Origin: Pseudomonas cichorii
Lineage (GTDB): Bacteria > Pseudomonadota > Gammaproteobacteria > Pseudomonadales > Pseudomonadaceae
Assembly: GCF_018343775.1 (NCBI RefSeq)
Contig: NZ_CP074349.1
Location: 1,602,001-1,666,000 of the forward strand
Reading direction: 5' to 3'
DNA length: 64,000 nt
A program made the position numbers and the translations under genes. The notes beneath the pieces were generated by a model that ran no database searches, was not told the origin of the DNA, and was given only the letters and a program-made list of their open reading frames with translations. This document shows positions 9,149-16,993 of the stretch, in pieces. Each line of letters starts with the position of its first letter. Within the stretch, counting starts at the first letter, position 1.

Positions 9149-9853
9149 TTGAACGAACAGACATTGTCCATGCGCCTGGAGCGTGTCGCCGCGCATGTAC
9201 CTGCAGGTGCGCGTCTGGCCGATATCGGTTCGGATCACGCTTACCTGCCAGTGGCCTTGATGCGCCGTGGTGCCATTGTTGCGGCGGTGGCGGGCGAGGT
9301 GGCGTTGACGCCGTTTCATGCGGCGCAACGTACCGTGCGCGAGAACGACCTGGAGCAATCGATTACCGTGCGCCAGGCCAATGGGCTGGCGGCGATCAGG
9401 CCGGAAGACGGAATCACTGCGATCAGCCTGTGCGGCATGGGCGGCGAGACGATTCGCGACATCCTCGACAGCGGCAAGGCGTATCTGAGCGGTCAGGAAC
9501 GTCTGATCCTGCAACCCAACGGTGGCGAGCAACCGCTGCGCCAATGGCTGATGGAAAATGGCTACCGTATCCTCTGCGAGGAAGTGCTGCGGGAAAACCG
9601 CTTCGACTACGAAATCATCGTCGCCGACCGCTCCGGGCCGGTGATGTACAGCGCTGAGGAACTGTTTTTCGGCCCGTTGCAGATGCAGGCCCGCAGCCCG
9701 GCTTTTCTGCTCAAATGGCAGCGTTTGTTGCTCAAGAAACAGAAGACCTTGACCAGTTTCGCCCAGGCGCGACAGGCCGTGCCTGAAGAGAAGATGCAGG
9801 AAATCACCCGCCAGATCCGCTGGATCACCGAGATGCTGGGTGCTCAGCGCTGA
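9149..9853 (+). CDS. tRNA (adenine-N1) methyltransferase, TrmK family
   Basis: About 234 residues of a class I SAM methyltransferase. Motif I is ARLADIGSDHAYLPVALMRR, and SLCGMGGETIRDIL with LILQPNGGEQPLRQWL marks the TrmK/YqfN group, which methylates N1 of A22 in tRNA in Gram-positives. The role in pseudomonads is less well defined. C-terminal residues 170-234 form a coiled helical region (KWQRLLLKKQKTLTSFAQ). Homologues begin NEQTLSMRLERV, which points to the TTG at 9149, preceded by AAAAGGGG; the ATG at 9170 would cut the first helix. It sits alone, divergent from the lipoprotein pair. Confidence 0.85.
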   Translation: MNEQTLSMRLERVAAHVPAGARLADIGSDHAYLPVALMRRGAIVAAVAGEVALTPFHAAQRTVRENDLEQSITVRQANGLAAIRPEDGITAISLCGMGGETIRDILDSGKAYLSGQERLILQPNGGEQPLRQWLMENGYRILCEEVLRENRFDYEIIVADRSGPVMYSAEELFFGPLQMQARSPAFLLKWQRLLLKKQKTLTSFAQARQAVPEEKMQEITRQIRWITEMLGAQR

Positions 9854-9855
9854 TA

Positions 9856-10101
9856 ACGCAACGCATCAACCACTACGCTAAAGGCCGATTACTGAGCCGC
9901 ACGGGCAGCGAACGACTTTTCCACATCGGCACCTGGGCACTGGCCTTCTTCCCCCAACGGGCAGGCTCGGCATCCTCATTGGTGGGCGCGATGCACTACG
10001 GCAGCGGCATCTTCAGCGCGGCACTTGTCGGTTGGTTATCCGATGGGACACCGAAAGGCATGGCCTTGGTGATGAGCGTGGCGGGGGGGGCAGTCTGGTG
10101 A
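9856..10101 (+). pseudogene. Bcr/CflA-type MFS efflux transporter, C-terminal remnant
   Basis: An open stretch without a start codon encodes ALAFFPQRAGSASSLVGAMH, then YGSGIFSAALVGWLSDGTPK and GMALVMSVAGGAVW, ending at TGA 10099-10101. The FPxRAGSASxLxGxxxxGxG pattern is characteristic of transmembrane helix 9-10 of Bcr/CflA drug-resistance transporters. Only about 70 residues of roughly 400 remain. A run of eight G follows at 10083-10090. The rest of the gene is missing, so this is a deletion remnant. Confidence 0.65.
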
Positions 10102-10212
10102 CGGCTTTGGTTTCTGTGGGGCGAGGGCGAGAGGCGGGAATCTGAACGCTGCGCTTGTTTATCTGTCCGACGTGACAGCACGATGCCTGCCGAAGAGCAA
10201 GTACATGCTCTA

Positions 10213-10333
10213 ATGCCGATCAGTCAAGGTGTACATATCACTTGTGGGAGGGGCCTTGGCCGCGACGACTTGCTTACAGGCAACACATTTTCAGCGTTTC
10301 AACGTACTGTCGCGGCCAAGGCCTCTTCCATGA
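10213..10333. repeat. REP-type inverted repeat with conserved tail
   Basis: TGGGAGGGGCCTTGGCCGCG (from 10245) pairs with its near-reverse complement CGCGGCCAAGGCCTCTTCCA ending at 10330, enclosing a spacer of about 48 bases. This is the usual Pseudomonas REP doublet (REPIN). The outer flank at 10213-10243 also matches, in reverse complement, the sequence at 35062-35103, so the repeat unit extends beyond the palindrome. The right arm runs into the 5' region of the COQ7-like gene. Confidence 0.8.
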
Positions 10334-10365
10334 CAAGGCATCTCAGCGTGAACCCCCCAGACTAC

Positions 10366-10890
10366 ATGGCTAATGGAAGTGACCTCGGTAACCGCATGAT
10401 GAAGGTTGACCATGCAGGCGAGCACGGTGCGATCTGTATCTACAGCGGCCAGCTGTTCATGGCCCGGCTTTTCGCGCCGGGCATGGTGGATGAGCTCAAG
10501 GAATTTCTCTCCCACGAACGCCGCCACCGGACGGTCTTTCAGGCTGAACTGCAACGCCGCAACTACCCCCGCTGCCGCAGTTACTGGCTGTGTGGCCTCG
10601 GTGGCCTGGCGTTGGGCCTGATCACCGGCCTCTGCGGTCGCAAAGCCATTCTCGCAACGACCGTCGCGGTTGAAAGTGTGGTGCTCAAACACCTGGCCCA
10701 TCAACTGCATGAGCTACGCGATATCGACCCGCACGCAGTCGCGGCCATTGCCTCGATCGTGGAAGAAGAGCAACACCATCATGACCACTCAGCTGCGCAG
10801 ATCGATGTTCGCGATCCCTGGTTCAGGGCTCTGACACCGGTTGTGACGGCATGGACTGAGGCGGTGATCTGGATGGGGATGCGGTCTTGA
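10366..10890 (+). CDS. COQ7-like di-iron protein (demethoxyubiquinone hydroxylase family)
   Basis: About 174 residues. MKVDHAGEHGAICIYSGQ, SHERRHRTVFQAEL, TTVAVESVVLKHLAHQL and IASIVEEEQHHHDH supply the Glu and His residues of a COQ7-type di-iron centre; E19 and the EExxHHxxH block are visible. A hydrophobic stretch (GLGGLALGLITGL) fits membrane association. COQ7 hydroxylates demethoxyubiquinone, but this short form may be a paralogue with another job. The frame is open upstream to 10183, but that part is a REP element. An ATG at 10330 lies inside the REP arm, so I prefer the ATG at 10366 (MANGSDLGNRMMK). Confidence 0.75.
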   Translation: MANGSDLGNRMMKVDHAGEHGAICIYSGQLFMARLFAPGMVDELKEFLSHERRHRTVFQAELQRRNYPRCRSYWLCGLGGLALGLITGLCGRKAILATTVAVESVVLKHLAHQLHELRDIDPHAVAAIASIVEEEQHHHDHSAAQIDVRDPWFRALTPVVTAWTEAVIWMGMRS

Positions 10891-10926
10891 TCAGTTAAAG
10901 AGTGGGTCGCAGTTCACGCCACCTGC

Positions 10927-11832
10927 TCAGAGCAAATGTTGTTCAATCCATTGCGCGACAGTGATGGTGTCGATCTGCCGTTCGGCGTTGTAACTGTGCG
11001 CCTTGGGCCAAGCGACGCCTTTGCCTTGCGCGAACACCGCCCGGTACTTGCGCAGCGAGTCGTCGGGTGCGGCAGCCAGATCTGCCATGAGTGCAGGCAC
11101 TGTCCACTCCACACGTTCAACCGTACGGTCGAGTAACCGATCGACAGTGTCCGCCAATTGCCGGTAGGTGAGGGTGTCGCCCGTCGTGAAAACCACTTCA
11201 TTGACCAGCGCCGGCTCAAAGAGGATGGAGGCGGTCAGGCGGCCGATGTCTTCGGGCGTGGTGACCGTCACGGCTGTTTCCCAGCTACCCAGAGCGCGCA
11301 CGATGTTCTGGTTGAGGTCGACCACGCCGAATGCAGGTTCAAACAGGAAGCTGGTGAACATGCCCGTGGAAATGATCAGCCATTGCACACGCGACTGGCC
11401 GCGTAGCATCTGGCGCACGTCCAGTTGCTCGTCAAACAGAGTTTGAGGGCTGCCGTAGCCGATCACGTCGTAATCCACACCGAATTGCCACGGCACATAA
11501 CGCTTCACATTGGACTGCAACACGGCGCGGGTCAGTTTGAGTTGCGTCCCGGCACCGCCTGCAAAACCCAGGCAACTGACCACCGTGTCGAAGCCGCTGA
11601 ACAGCGCGGCGAGGCTTTCCTCGGAGTCGCTTGCGGCATCGGCAGACACCACCTCGATGCCCAGAGCGCTCAGCTCTTCAAGGGTTTGGCGTTTATCGAA
11701 AGCCGATGGCCGCAGCATGACCGTGACGCGAGCAGCCGGCCGCGCTGCCAGTTCGCGAAGCACCGCCATACCCAGTTCGCCCGCGCCCAGGACCAGAATA
11801 GTGTCGGTTGTTGCAGTGTCGTGTGAGTGCAT
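10927..11832 (-). CDS. NmrA/isoflavone reductase-like NAD(P)-dependent oxidoreductase
   Basis: 301 residues. The Rossmann start ILVLGAGELGMAVLRELAAR has the GxGxxG motif. It is followed by VTVMLRPSAFDKRQTLEELS and DTVVSCLGFAGGAGTQLKL, and by TTPEDIGRLTASILFEP near residue 215. This is the NmrA-like branch of atypical short-chain dehydrogenases, many annotated as aromatic alcohol or isoflavone reductases. The natural substrate cannot be told. It is divergent from an HxlR-type regulator 84 bp away, a common pairing in which the regulator represses the reductase gene. Confidence 0.85.
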   Translation of the reverse strand: MHSHDTATTDTILVLGAGELGMAVLRELAARPAARVTVMLRPSAFDKRQTLEELSALGIEVVSADAASDSEESLAALFSGFDTVVSCLGFAGGAGTQLKLTRAVLQSNVKRYVPWQFGVDYDVIGYGSPQTLFDEQLDVRQMLRGQSRVQWLIISTGMFTSFLFEPAFGVVDLNQNIVRALGSWETAVTVTTPEDIGRLTASILFEPALVNEVVFTTGDTLTYRQLADTVDRLLDRTVERVEWTVPALMADLAAAPDDSLRKYRAVFAQGKGVAWPKAHSYNAERQIDTITVAQWIEQHLL

Positions 11833-11916
11833 CAGTAATTCCCGGTGAGTGATCAGCGATGTTTTATCCTGTCACCCTTGACGAATATTCAGAAGAAGGC
11901 ACACGAGTGATACCGC

Positions 11917-12339
11917 ATGAACGCAATGAGTGAAGATGAGGTCATCCGCCTGTCCCAAGCCACCTGCGACGCGCTCAGCGCCGAAGATGACGGACTCAAA
12001 CGCGAAGTCCTGACCCACGCGGGCAATCGCTGGTCACTGGGGATCGTCCATACGCTGGGCGTGGAAGGCAAACTGCGCCACGCAGAAATCGGCCGCCGCC
12101 TGCAAGGCATCACCCAGCGCATGCTGACCCGCAGCTTGCGACAACTTGAACGAGACGGCTTGATCTCGCGTTGCGATTACGGCGAAGTGCCGCCGCGTGT
12201 TGATTATGAACTGACTCCGCTGGGGCGAAGTTTTCTGGTGCATATGGTGCCGTTGTGGACGTGGTTGCTGGAGAATGCGGAGGAGTTTCGGGCGGCTCGG
12301 GGGCGGTTTGATGGGGGGAGGGGCCAGGAATTACTTTAG
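11917..12339 (+). CDS. HxlR family transcriptional regulator
   Basis: 140 residues with one winged helix-turn-helix. The hallmark segments are NRWSLGIVHTLGVEGKLRHA, IGRRLQGITQRMLTRSLRQL, ERDGLISRCDYGEVPPRVDY and ELTPLGRSFL. HxlR proteins are dimeric regulators, often responding to electrophiles or aromatics. The C-terminal tail (RAARGRFDGGRGQ) is variable. It most likely controls the divergent NmrA-like reductase. Confidence 0.9.
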   Translation: MNAMSEDEVIRLSQATCDALSAEDDGLKREVLTHAGNRWSLGIVHTLGVEGKLRHAEIGRRLQGITQRMLTRSLRQLERDGLISRCDYGEVPPRVDYELTPLGRSFLVHMVPLWTWLLENAEEFRAARGRFDGGRGQELL

Positions 12340-12346
12340 GCCCAAG

Positions 12347-12410
12347 GCAGTCCTTCGTAGAGGACTGCTAACGGCCAGGAGTAGACTCTCAGCAAGCGCT
12401 GCTCCTGGCC
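12347..12410 (+). terminator. Two hairpins after the hxlR-type gene
   Basis: GCAGTCCT/AGGACTGC (12347-12368) is a perfect 8-bp hairpin with a 6-base loop. It is followed by GGCCAGGAG (12373) pairing with CTCCTGGCC (12402-12410). The first may end the hxlR transcript. The second abuts GGCCAGAAGCG, a motif that recurs at 13474 and, as a variant, at 15830. Confidence 0.5.
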
Positions 12411-12523
12411 AGAAGCGACTCATCCATCCACCTCTAATGCGACATACACTGTTGCTGCTGTCCTAGCCCAGATCGCCACCTTGTGGTTGTACGGCCTCAC
12501 TAACATAAATGGACTTTCAGAGA

Positions 12524-13462
12524 ATGAAAAAAATCGAGATCACACAGGATGATCTAGACCAGGGCACCGAAAAATTCCATTTATACATGCTTTATGTAAA
12601 ACATCGGATAGCCGGACTAGCGGACCCCAGAATGGCGGTATTCACCGCTATAGATACCATCCAAAAAGATGGCTATAGAATAATTTTCGGCTCGCACCCA
12701 GATAATGCCGGTAAAAATGTTAGTAATTGGATTGACGAGCATTATGGAGACAGAAGTCATATTTCCTATTGCTTTCCTTCCATAGCTTGTGAGATTGACG
12801 GCAGCGCGTATTTACTGAGAATGCCCTTGCTGCGCGTAGATGAAATACCGTTGACCCAAGCAGTAATTGATATCACAGAAAGTAGTGCTTCTTCAATTTC
12901 TTCGAAAAGGCATTCGCTTCTGGAGCAAGAATATACTGACTTTTATAACGCTCTATACAATATTAGTGTTTTCAATCCTGCGAGCATTATTCACATGAAC
13001 GCTGCGGCCAACTATATTCTTCACAGCAAGGCTACTTACGCCCTTGCTCGGTGGGAAAGTCTTTCATTTGTGGAAAAAACCATGAAAGAGGTCTTGCGTG
13101 CATTCGACATCAAAATGAGCGGGGCAGATGGCCACGACATTCAAGGTGCATTACACACTGAATGGAAAAATGCCGGCCTACCCGCATTGCCGGAAGCACT
13201 ACTATCGGATGTTATGTGCACGACTGCGATGAGGTATCAAGAAACACCTCAACCGTTCGCGGCCACATTAAAAGCGCATCATTCCTCAGTACGGCTAGGA
13301 GCAATAATCTCAAAGCAAAAGCAAGCCATGCCACACATAGAAAACGAATTTAAATTTAAAATAAAAGATATGTCTTTAGATCCCTGCTTACATATTGCTC
13401 GTTTGGTCAAAGCCATTGACCCATTGGCTGGAAACTCTCCAAAGGTTCGCCTTATACGTTGA
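12524..13462 (+). CDS. Hypothetical protein of an AT-rich island
   Basis: About 312 residues starting MKKIEITQDDLDQGTEKFHL, soluble, without signal peptide or membrane segment. No family is recognised. Visible parts are IFGSHPDNAGKNVSNWIDEH near the start, VDEIPLTQAVIDITESSASS in the middle and FKFKIKDMSLDPCLHIARLV at the end. Codon use is clearly more AT-rich than in flanking genes (many ata, tta, aga codons), suggesting horizontal origin. The first ATG at 12509 lacks a ribosome site; the one at 12524 follows a weak CAGAGA. It converges on the ATPase/PIN-like pair and is not in the same operon. Confidence 0.6.
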   Translation: MKKIEITQDDLDQGTEKFHLYMLYVKHRIAGLADPRMAVFTAIDTIQKDGYRIIFGSHPDNAGKNVSNWIDEHYGDRSHISYCFPSIACEIDGSAYLLRMPLLRVDEIPLTQAVIDITESSASSISSKRHSLLEQEYTDFYNALYNISVFNPASIIHMNAAANYILHSKATYALARWESLSFVEKTMKEVLRAFDIKMSGADGHDIQGALHTEWKNAGLPALPEALLSDVMCTTAMRYQETPQPFAATLKAHHSSVRLGAIISKQKQAMPHIENEFKFKIKDMSLDPCLHIARLVKAIDPLAGNSPKVRLIR

Positions 13463-13590
13463 ACTGTCCTCTTCGGCCAGAAGCGGACTTTTGTTACCGG
13501 CTGAAATCGCCCCTAAGCTGCCGGTCTTCGGGCGACTTGGCTCCAGACTGTGTAAAAGAACGAATTGATTCTGGTGATTTCATGCTAAAG

Positions 13591-14064
13591 CTAAATTCTG
13601 CACCCATGTGCAGGACAAAGTTGTTCTACAGCAACCCCCATTGCCTCGATATCTTTTATGTTTTCGTGCCAGTCAGTGTCAAGTGCGTTAAAAACTTTGG
13701 CCCCGGATTTTCTAGCCACAGCTAAAAACTTCCTATCGGACGGATCCATTGAATTTGGTGGTAATTCATCGAAGCCTGATCTTTCCATGCCATTCGGTGT
13801 AATAGAAACTCTCAAAACTCTATCTGGATAATATTGATGATCATGTAAGTATTTAAAAAATTCGTCTCCAACGTCCGGTTGCCCCTTGTAGCTCAGATGC
13901 TTAGCATATTCGTCAAGCATCAGCCCTATATCGTCGATTGCAACAATACTTTGTTTAGATACCACGTCGCTCAAAAAAACTACGCAGGCAAGCTGGCACT
14001 CGAGGCTGGCGTGGGTGCCTCTGCCGTTCGCCGCAATAGCCACATTGGTTTCAACGACTTTCAT
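13591..14064 (-). CDS. PIN-like nuclease, partner of the upstream ATPase
   Basis: 157 residues. MKVVETNVAIAANG resembles the first beta-strand of PIN ribonucleases (VVDTNV), with Glu5 in place of the usual Asp. Further acids at the expected places are Glu52 (LMLDEYAKHL), Asp110 (MDPSDRKFLAVARKSGAKVF) and Asp131 (NALDTDW). Together they could form the metal site of a single-strand RNase fold. Its start overlaps the end of the ATPase gene by 14 bp, so the two are translationally coupled. Gene pairs of an ABC-class ATPase and a nuclease are common in phage defence, but this exact pairing is not one I can name. Function is inferred. Confidence 0.65.
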   Translation of the reverse strand: MKVVETNVAIAANGRGTHASLECQLACVVFLSDVVSKQSIVAIDDIGLMLDEYAKHLSYKGQPDVGDEFFKYLHDHQYYPDRVLRVSITPNGMERSGFDELPPNSMDPSDRKFLAVARKSGAKVFNALDTDWHENIKDIEAMGVAVEQLCPAHGCRI

Positions 14065-15436
14065 TGCTCACCATCGCGATTTTTCTTTTTAAAGCAGCTT
14101 TTCTGGTTGCCGAAATTTCTGCCATTTCATCACCAAAGAAACTGTCAGGCCAGTTTTTAATGTCGCCAAATTCAGTTAATTCCAACTCGGAAAGTACTGA
14201 TTCGCCCTTTGCCTGGTCACAAAAGAATAATTTTATATCTTCAGTGCGTGCACTTTCCTCCGCAATTCGCCGTTGCAAACGTCTTAGAAGGTGCTCGCTG
14301 TGGCTCTCGATGATAACTTGTACATCGCGAGTTTTAGAAACGGTGAGTATCAGATCTGCCAGCCCACTCTGCACTGAGGGGTGGAGATGAATTTCAGGTT
14401 GTTCCATAAAGACTGTGCTTCCTTCTGGCACATAATATAGGAGTACCAGTGCGGGAAGAACTTGAGATACCCCAAAGCCTACATCGGTGAGCAATGCAGG
14501 CGTACTATCCTTATCTTTTTTTACATAGGCTCTGTAGAGATTAGAGCCCTCGCCAATTTCTGAAATCTCAAAGCTATCAATTAATCCAAGTTCTTTTAGC
14601 CAATATGCAATCATCTCCTGGAAGCTTTTATATCTGGTTTTTCCTCCTAGGTTTCTCTTTTCATTACGCAAGGTAGCCGACAGTACAGCAGCCACTGTCA
14701 GTTCGCCTTTTTTTCCTACATCAACCGGGCTCGTCCCAGCCCATGAGTAATCACGCTTTGGCGGCTCACGCAAAGGCCCCAAATAAAACATTTTATCCAT
14801 TTGAGCTTCGTATTCAGATTCGAATAGGCTCAAAAAATCGGAGTTTTGAAAGTATGTTTTTGCTTGGTCAGGGAAGAGGTGGGTTTTAATCGGGCCTGGA
14901 AGAGCCCATGCTCTTGCCTTCACCCTCTTGAATTTGAAGCTTTCCTGATCACTATCATCTTCTGCCAAGAGGACGAATTCAGTTGATCCAGCTTTTTTGG
15001 GAGCTGTTAAAAAACTATATTTACCAAAACGATACTCTAGATGCTCGCAAGTCATCTGCTTGTTTTTATACTTGACCTCACTCCATATTCCCAAGGTGTC
15101 ATCAAATGCGAGTATGTCCGTTCTTTTGCCTAAAGGGTCATTTATGACCCTTTTCCTTGGAAGATCCCATTCAACGTACCAATCTATTACTGCGTTAGTT
15201 TCATGCTGGTAAACAACATCTTGAAAGCCACCCAGGTTCACATACTGATCTGGACCGCCGAAGTCGAGAACTACCCCTCTGTCAGTAGCGTTTTTTGTTT
15301 GCTTCAACAAAAGCATAAATTGAATCAAGCTGCTCTTGCCGGAACTGTTAGTTCCAAATAACCCGGTCACCTTTCCAAACTTTAGGTCAATTTTCTTCCA
15401 AGATTTAAAGTTGTGTAGCCTTAAGTGTCTCAGCAT
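14051..15436 (-). CDS. AAA/OLD-class ATPase (DUF3696-like), putative defence protein
   Basis: 461 residues. Walker A is GLFGTNSSGKSSLIQF with Lys34. The ABC-type D-loop and Walker B region is VFMEQPEIHLHPSVQSGLAD, followed by the H-loop VQVIIESHSEHLLRRLQRR. The C-terminus GDIKNWPDSFFGDEMAE resembles DUF3696. This is the AAA_15/AAA_21 group related to OLD and RecF, with no TOPRIM nuclease domain on the same chain; the nuclease is probably supplied by the overlapping PIN-like gene. The middle (residues 60-300) is lineage-specific. AT-rich codon use contrasts with neighbours. Such ATPases sense invasion and gate a toxic nuclease in Septu- or Gabija-like systems; here that role is inference. Confidence 0.8.
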   Translation of the reverse strand: MLRHLRLHNFKSWKKIDLKFGKVTGLFGTNSSGKSSLIQFMLLLKQTKNATDRGVVLDFGGPDQYVNLGGFQDVVYQHETNAVIDWYVEWDLPRKRVINDPLGKRTDILAFDDTLGIWSEVKYKNKQMTCEHLEYRFGKYSFLTAPKKAGSTEFVLLAEDDSDQESFKFKRVKARAWALPGPIKTHLFPDQAKTYFQNSDFLSLFESEYEAQMDKMFYLGPLREPPKRDYSWAGTSPVDVGKKGELTVAAVLSATLRNEKRNLGGKTRYKSFQEMIAYWLKELGLIDSFEISEIGEGSNLYRAYVKKDKDSTPALLTDVGFGVSQVLPALVLLYYVPEGSTVFMEQPEIHLHPSVQSGLADLILTVSKTRDVQVIIESHSEHLLRRLQRRIAEESARTEDIKLFFCDQAKGESVLSELELTEFGDIKNWPDSFFGDEMAEISATRKAALKRKIAMVSNESR

Positions 15437-15939
15437 GTGTTCTTCTCCGATCGCTCGACTGCTAATGCAAACCCTATCGCAGCAGCGTCATTGCAGGATG
15501 CGACTAGTAGTCCTGAGATAATGCCTGAAGCACAGCGAGGTGAGGAAGCAGAAAACAGGAATAGCTGAATTTTCACGCAGTGCCGCGCACGCACTGTGGA
15601 TTAGCAATCGAGTAGTGGACCAAAGAAAGCCGGAAATCCCTCCGTACTGCAACAACCACCCATACCGAGATCCTAGACTCCGGTCTGCCGGCGCTCATCC
15701 ATCGTTGAGACGGTTTACGGCGACTGAGGCGGATATCCCCTCCCTAGGCAAATAAACAAAGCTGCTCTTAACTGGGCGGCTGAGCGGCTGCAATTGGCCG
15801 AGAACTGCCGGTCTCGAACAACTGCTCCTGGCCGGAAGCAATATCTCAAAACAAACCCACCCCACCCTATACCTAACCAAGTATATTTCCCCGGCAGCTA
15901 AGCCTCTGTGTCCGTCGCCACCACCCTCAAGGAACGAAT
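15437..15939. other. Intergenic region, right edge of the AT-rich island
   Basis: No convincing gene on either strand. The stretch next to 15437 must hold the promoter of the ATPase/PIN-like pair. At 15830-15839 GGCCGGAAGC resembles GGCCAGAAGC found at 12407 and 13474. I see no tRNA or integrase that would mark an attachment site. Confidence 0.5.
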
Positions 15940-16911
15940 ATGAAACTAAGGATCGCAGCAGCACTGTTTGCCGTTGCAACCTCTTCCTCCGCAGAAGATT
16001 TGAAGGAATTCAAATTCTCTACGCCGCTACCCGTTGTGCAAAACGACACCCCGGCTACCTGCGCCTTCAAGGATTTCAAGGCTCCTGACGCCATGGTGGT
16101 GTATGCGGCGGGAGCTTATTCGGGGCGTGAGTTGCCGTTTCAGATTGATCAAAGCGGCCATCAGGCCACTCAGTTCGATATTGCGGTCAACAGCCCTGAG
16201 CAACCGGTCGCGTTGATACTCGGGGCGTATGAACCGACGGTGTGGAACATTGGCTGGAGCCAGGGCACAAAGATCGTGGCGGTGTATGTCTCGGGGTATC
16301 ACCGCCAAGGCGTGGCTGGTCTGGATGCCAAGGTGCCTGTGCTCAACAGCAGTTACGAAAACAAAGGCCCTTGCGGTTACCTCTATGTGGGCAAAGAGCA
16401 AAATACGGCGCTTAACCCATTGTCGCGTCAGTTGTTCGGCCAGCCGGTGAAGCTCGTTTATCCCGCCGATAAGTCGGGCAATATTCTGATCGGCCAGCCA
16501 CTCAGCTCGGACGCCAGGCTCGTCACCTCGACGACAGTAACCCCCGAAAGCTTTCAAGAAAAGGGCGCGCCTCTTGCCGGTCAGCCGGGCCTTGAAGAGG
16601 CGGTTGCCAATGGCTTGCTCCGCGCAGCCACGAATGAGGACGCCTTGGCATGGGTGAATGCCAAAGTTGCCAGCACGCCTGAGCGCGATGTGCCGCCAGT
16701 GGCGGGTGTCGGAAAGCCTCGCCCGAGCGCGCCAGCCTTGTTCAACGCTTATGTTGTCCTTAAACCCTTTACCTACCCGGCCGGCTTGTACGGCGCACAT
16801 GCCGCAACATTTTTCATTCCCAAAGGCGTGCCGGTGCCGAAAGGGCAGTCTGGCCATTCAGCCGTATATGACTTCAATTCAATGCGTTGTATCGGAGCCG
16901 TGTGCCAGTAG
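15940..16911 (+). CDS. Secreted protein of unknown function
   Basis: 323 residues. A short signal peptide (MKLRIAAALFAVATSSSAED) suggests export to the periplasm or beyond. The mature part has Cys at CAFKDF, GPCGYLYVG and the C-terminal RCIGAVCQ, which could pair in disulfides. Other landmarks are VVYAAGAYSGRELPFQIDQS and VKLVYPADKSGNILIGQPLS. No enzyme motif is recognised. The first ATG is preceded by AAGGAACGAAT, a good ribosome site. It is GC-rich like the core genome, so it marks the return to native sequence after the island. It stands alone, convergent with a LysR gene. Confidence 0.7.
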   Translation: MKLRIAAALFAVATSSSAEDLKEFKFSTPLPVVQNDTPATCAFKDFKAPDAMVVYAAGAYSGRELPFQIDQSGHQATQFDIAVNSPEQPVALILGAYEPTVWNIGWSQGTKIVAVYVSGYHRQGVAGLDAKVPVLNSSYENKGPCGYLYVGKEQNTALNPLSRQLFGQPVKLVYPADKSGNILIGQPLSSDARLVTSTTVTPESFQEKGAPLAGQPGLEEAVANGLLRAATNEDALAWVNAKVASTPERDVPPVAGVGKPRPSAPALFNAYVVLKPFTYPAGLYGAHAATFFIPKGVPVPKGQSGHSAVYDFNSMRCIGAVCQ

Positions 16912-16993
16912 AGCTGCGCTGTGAATACCTACACATTCGCTGCTGCGTACCAGCCTCGTCAGCCAGGCATTTAATACGTATTTCAAGCAACTG

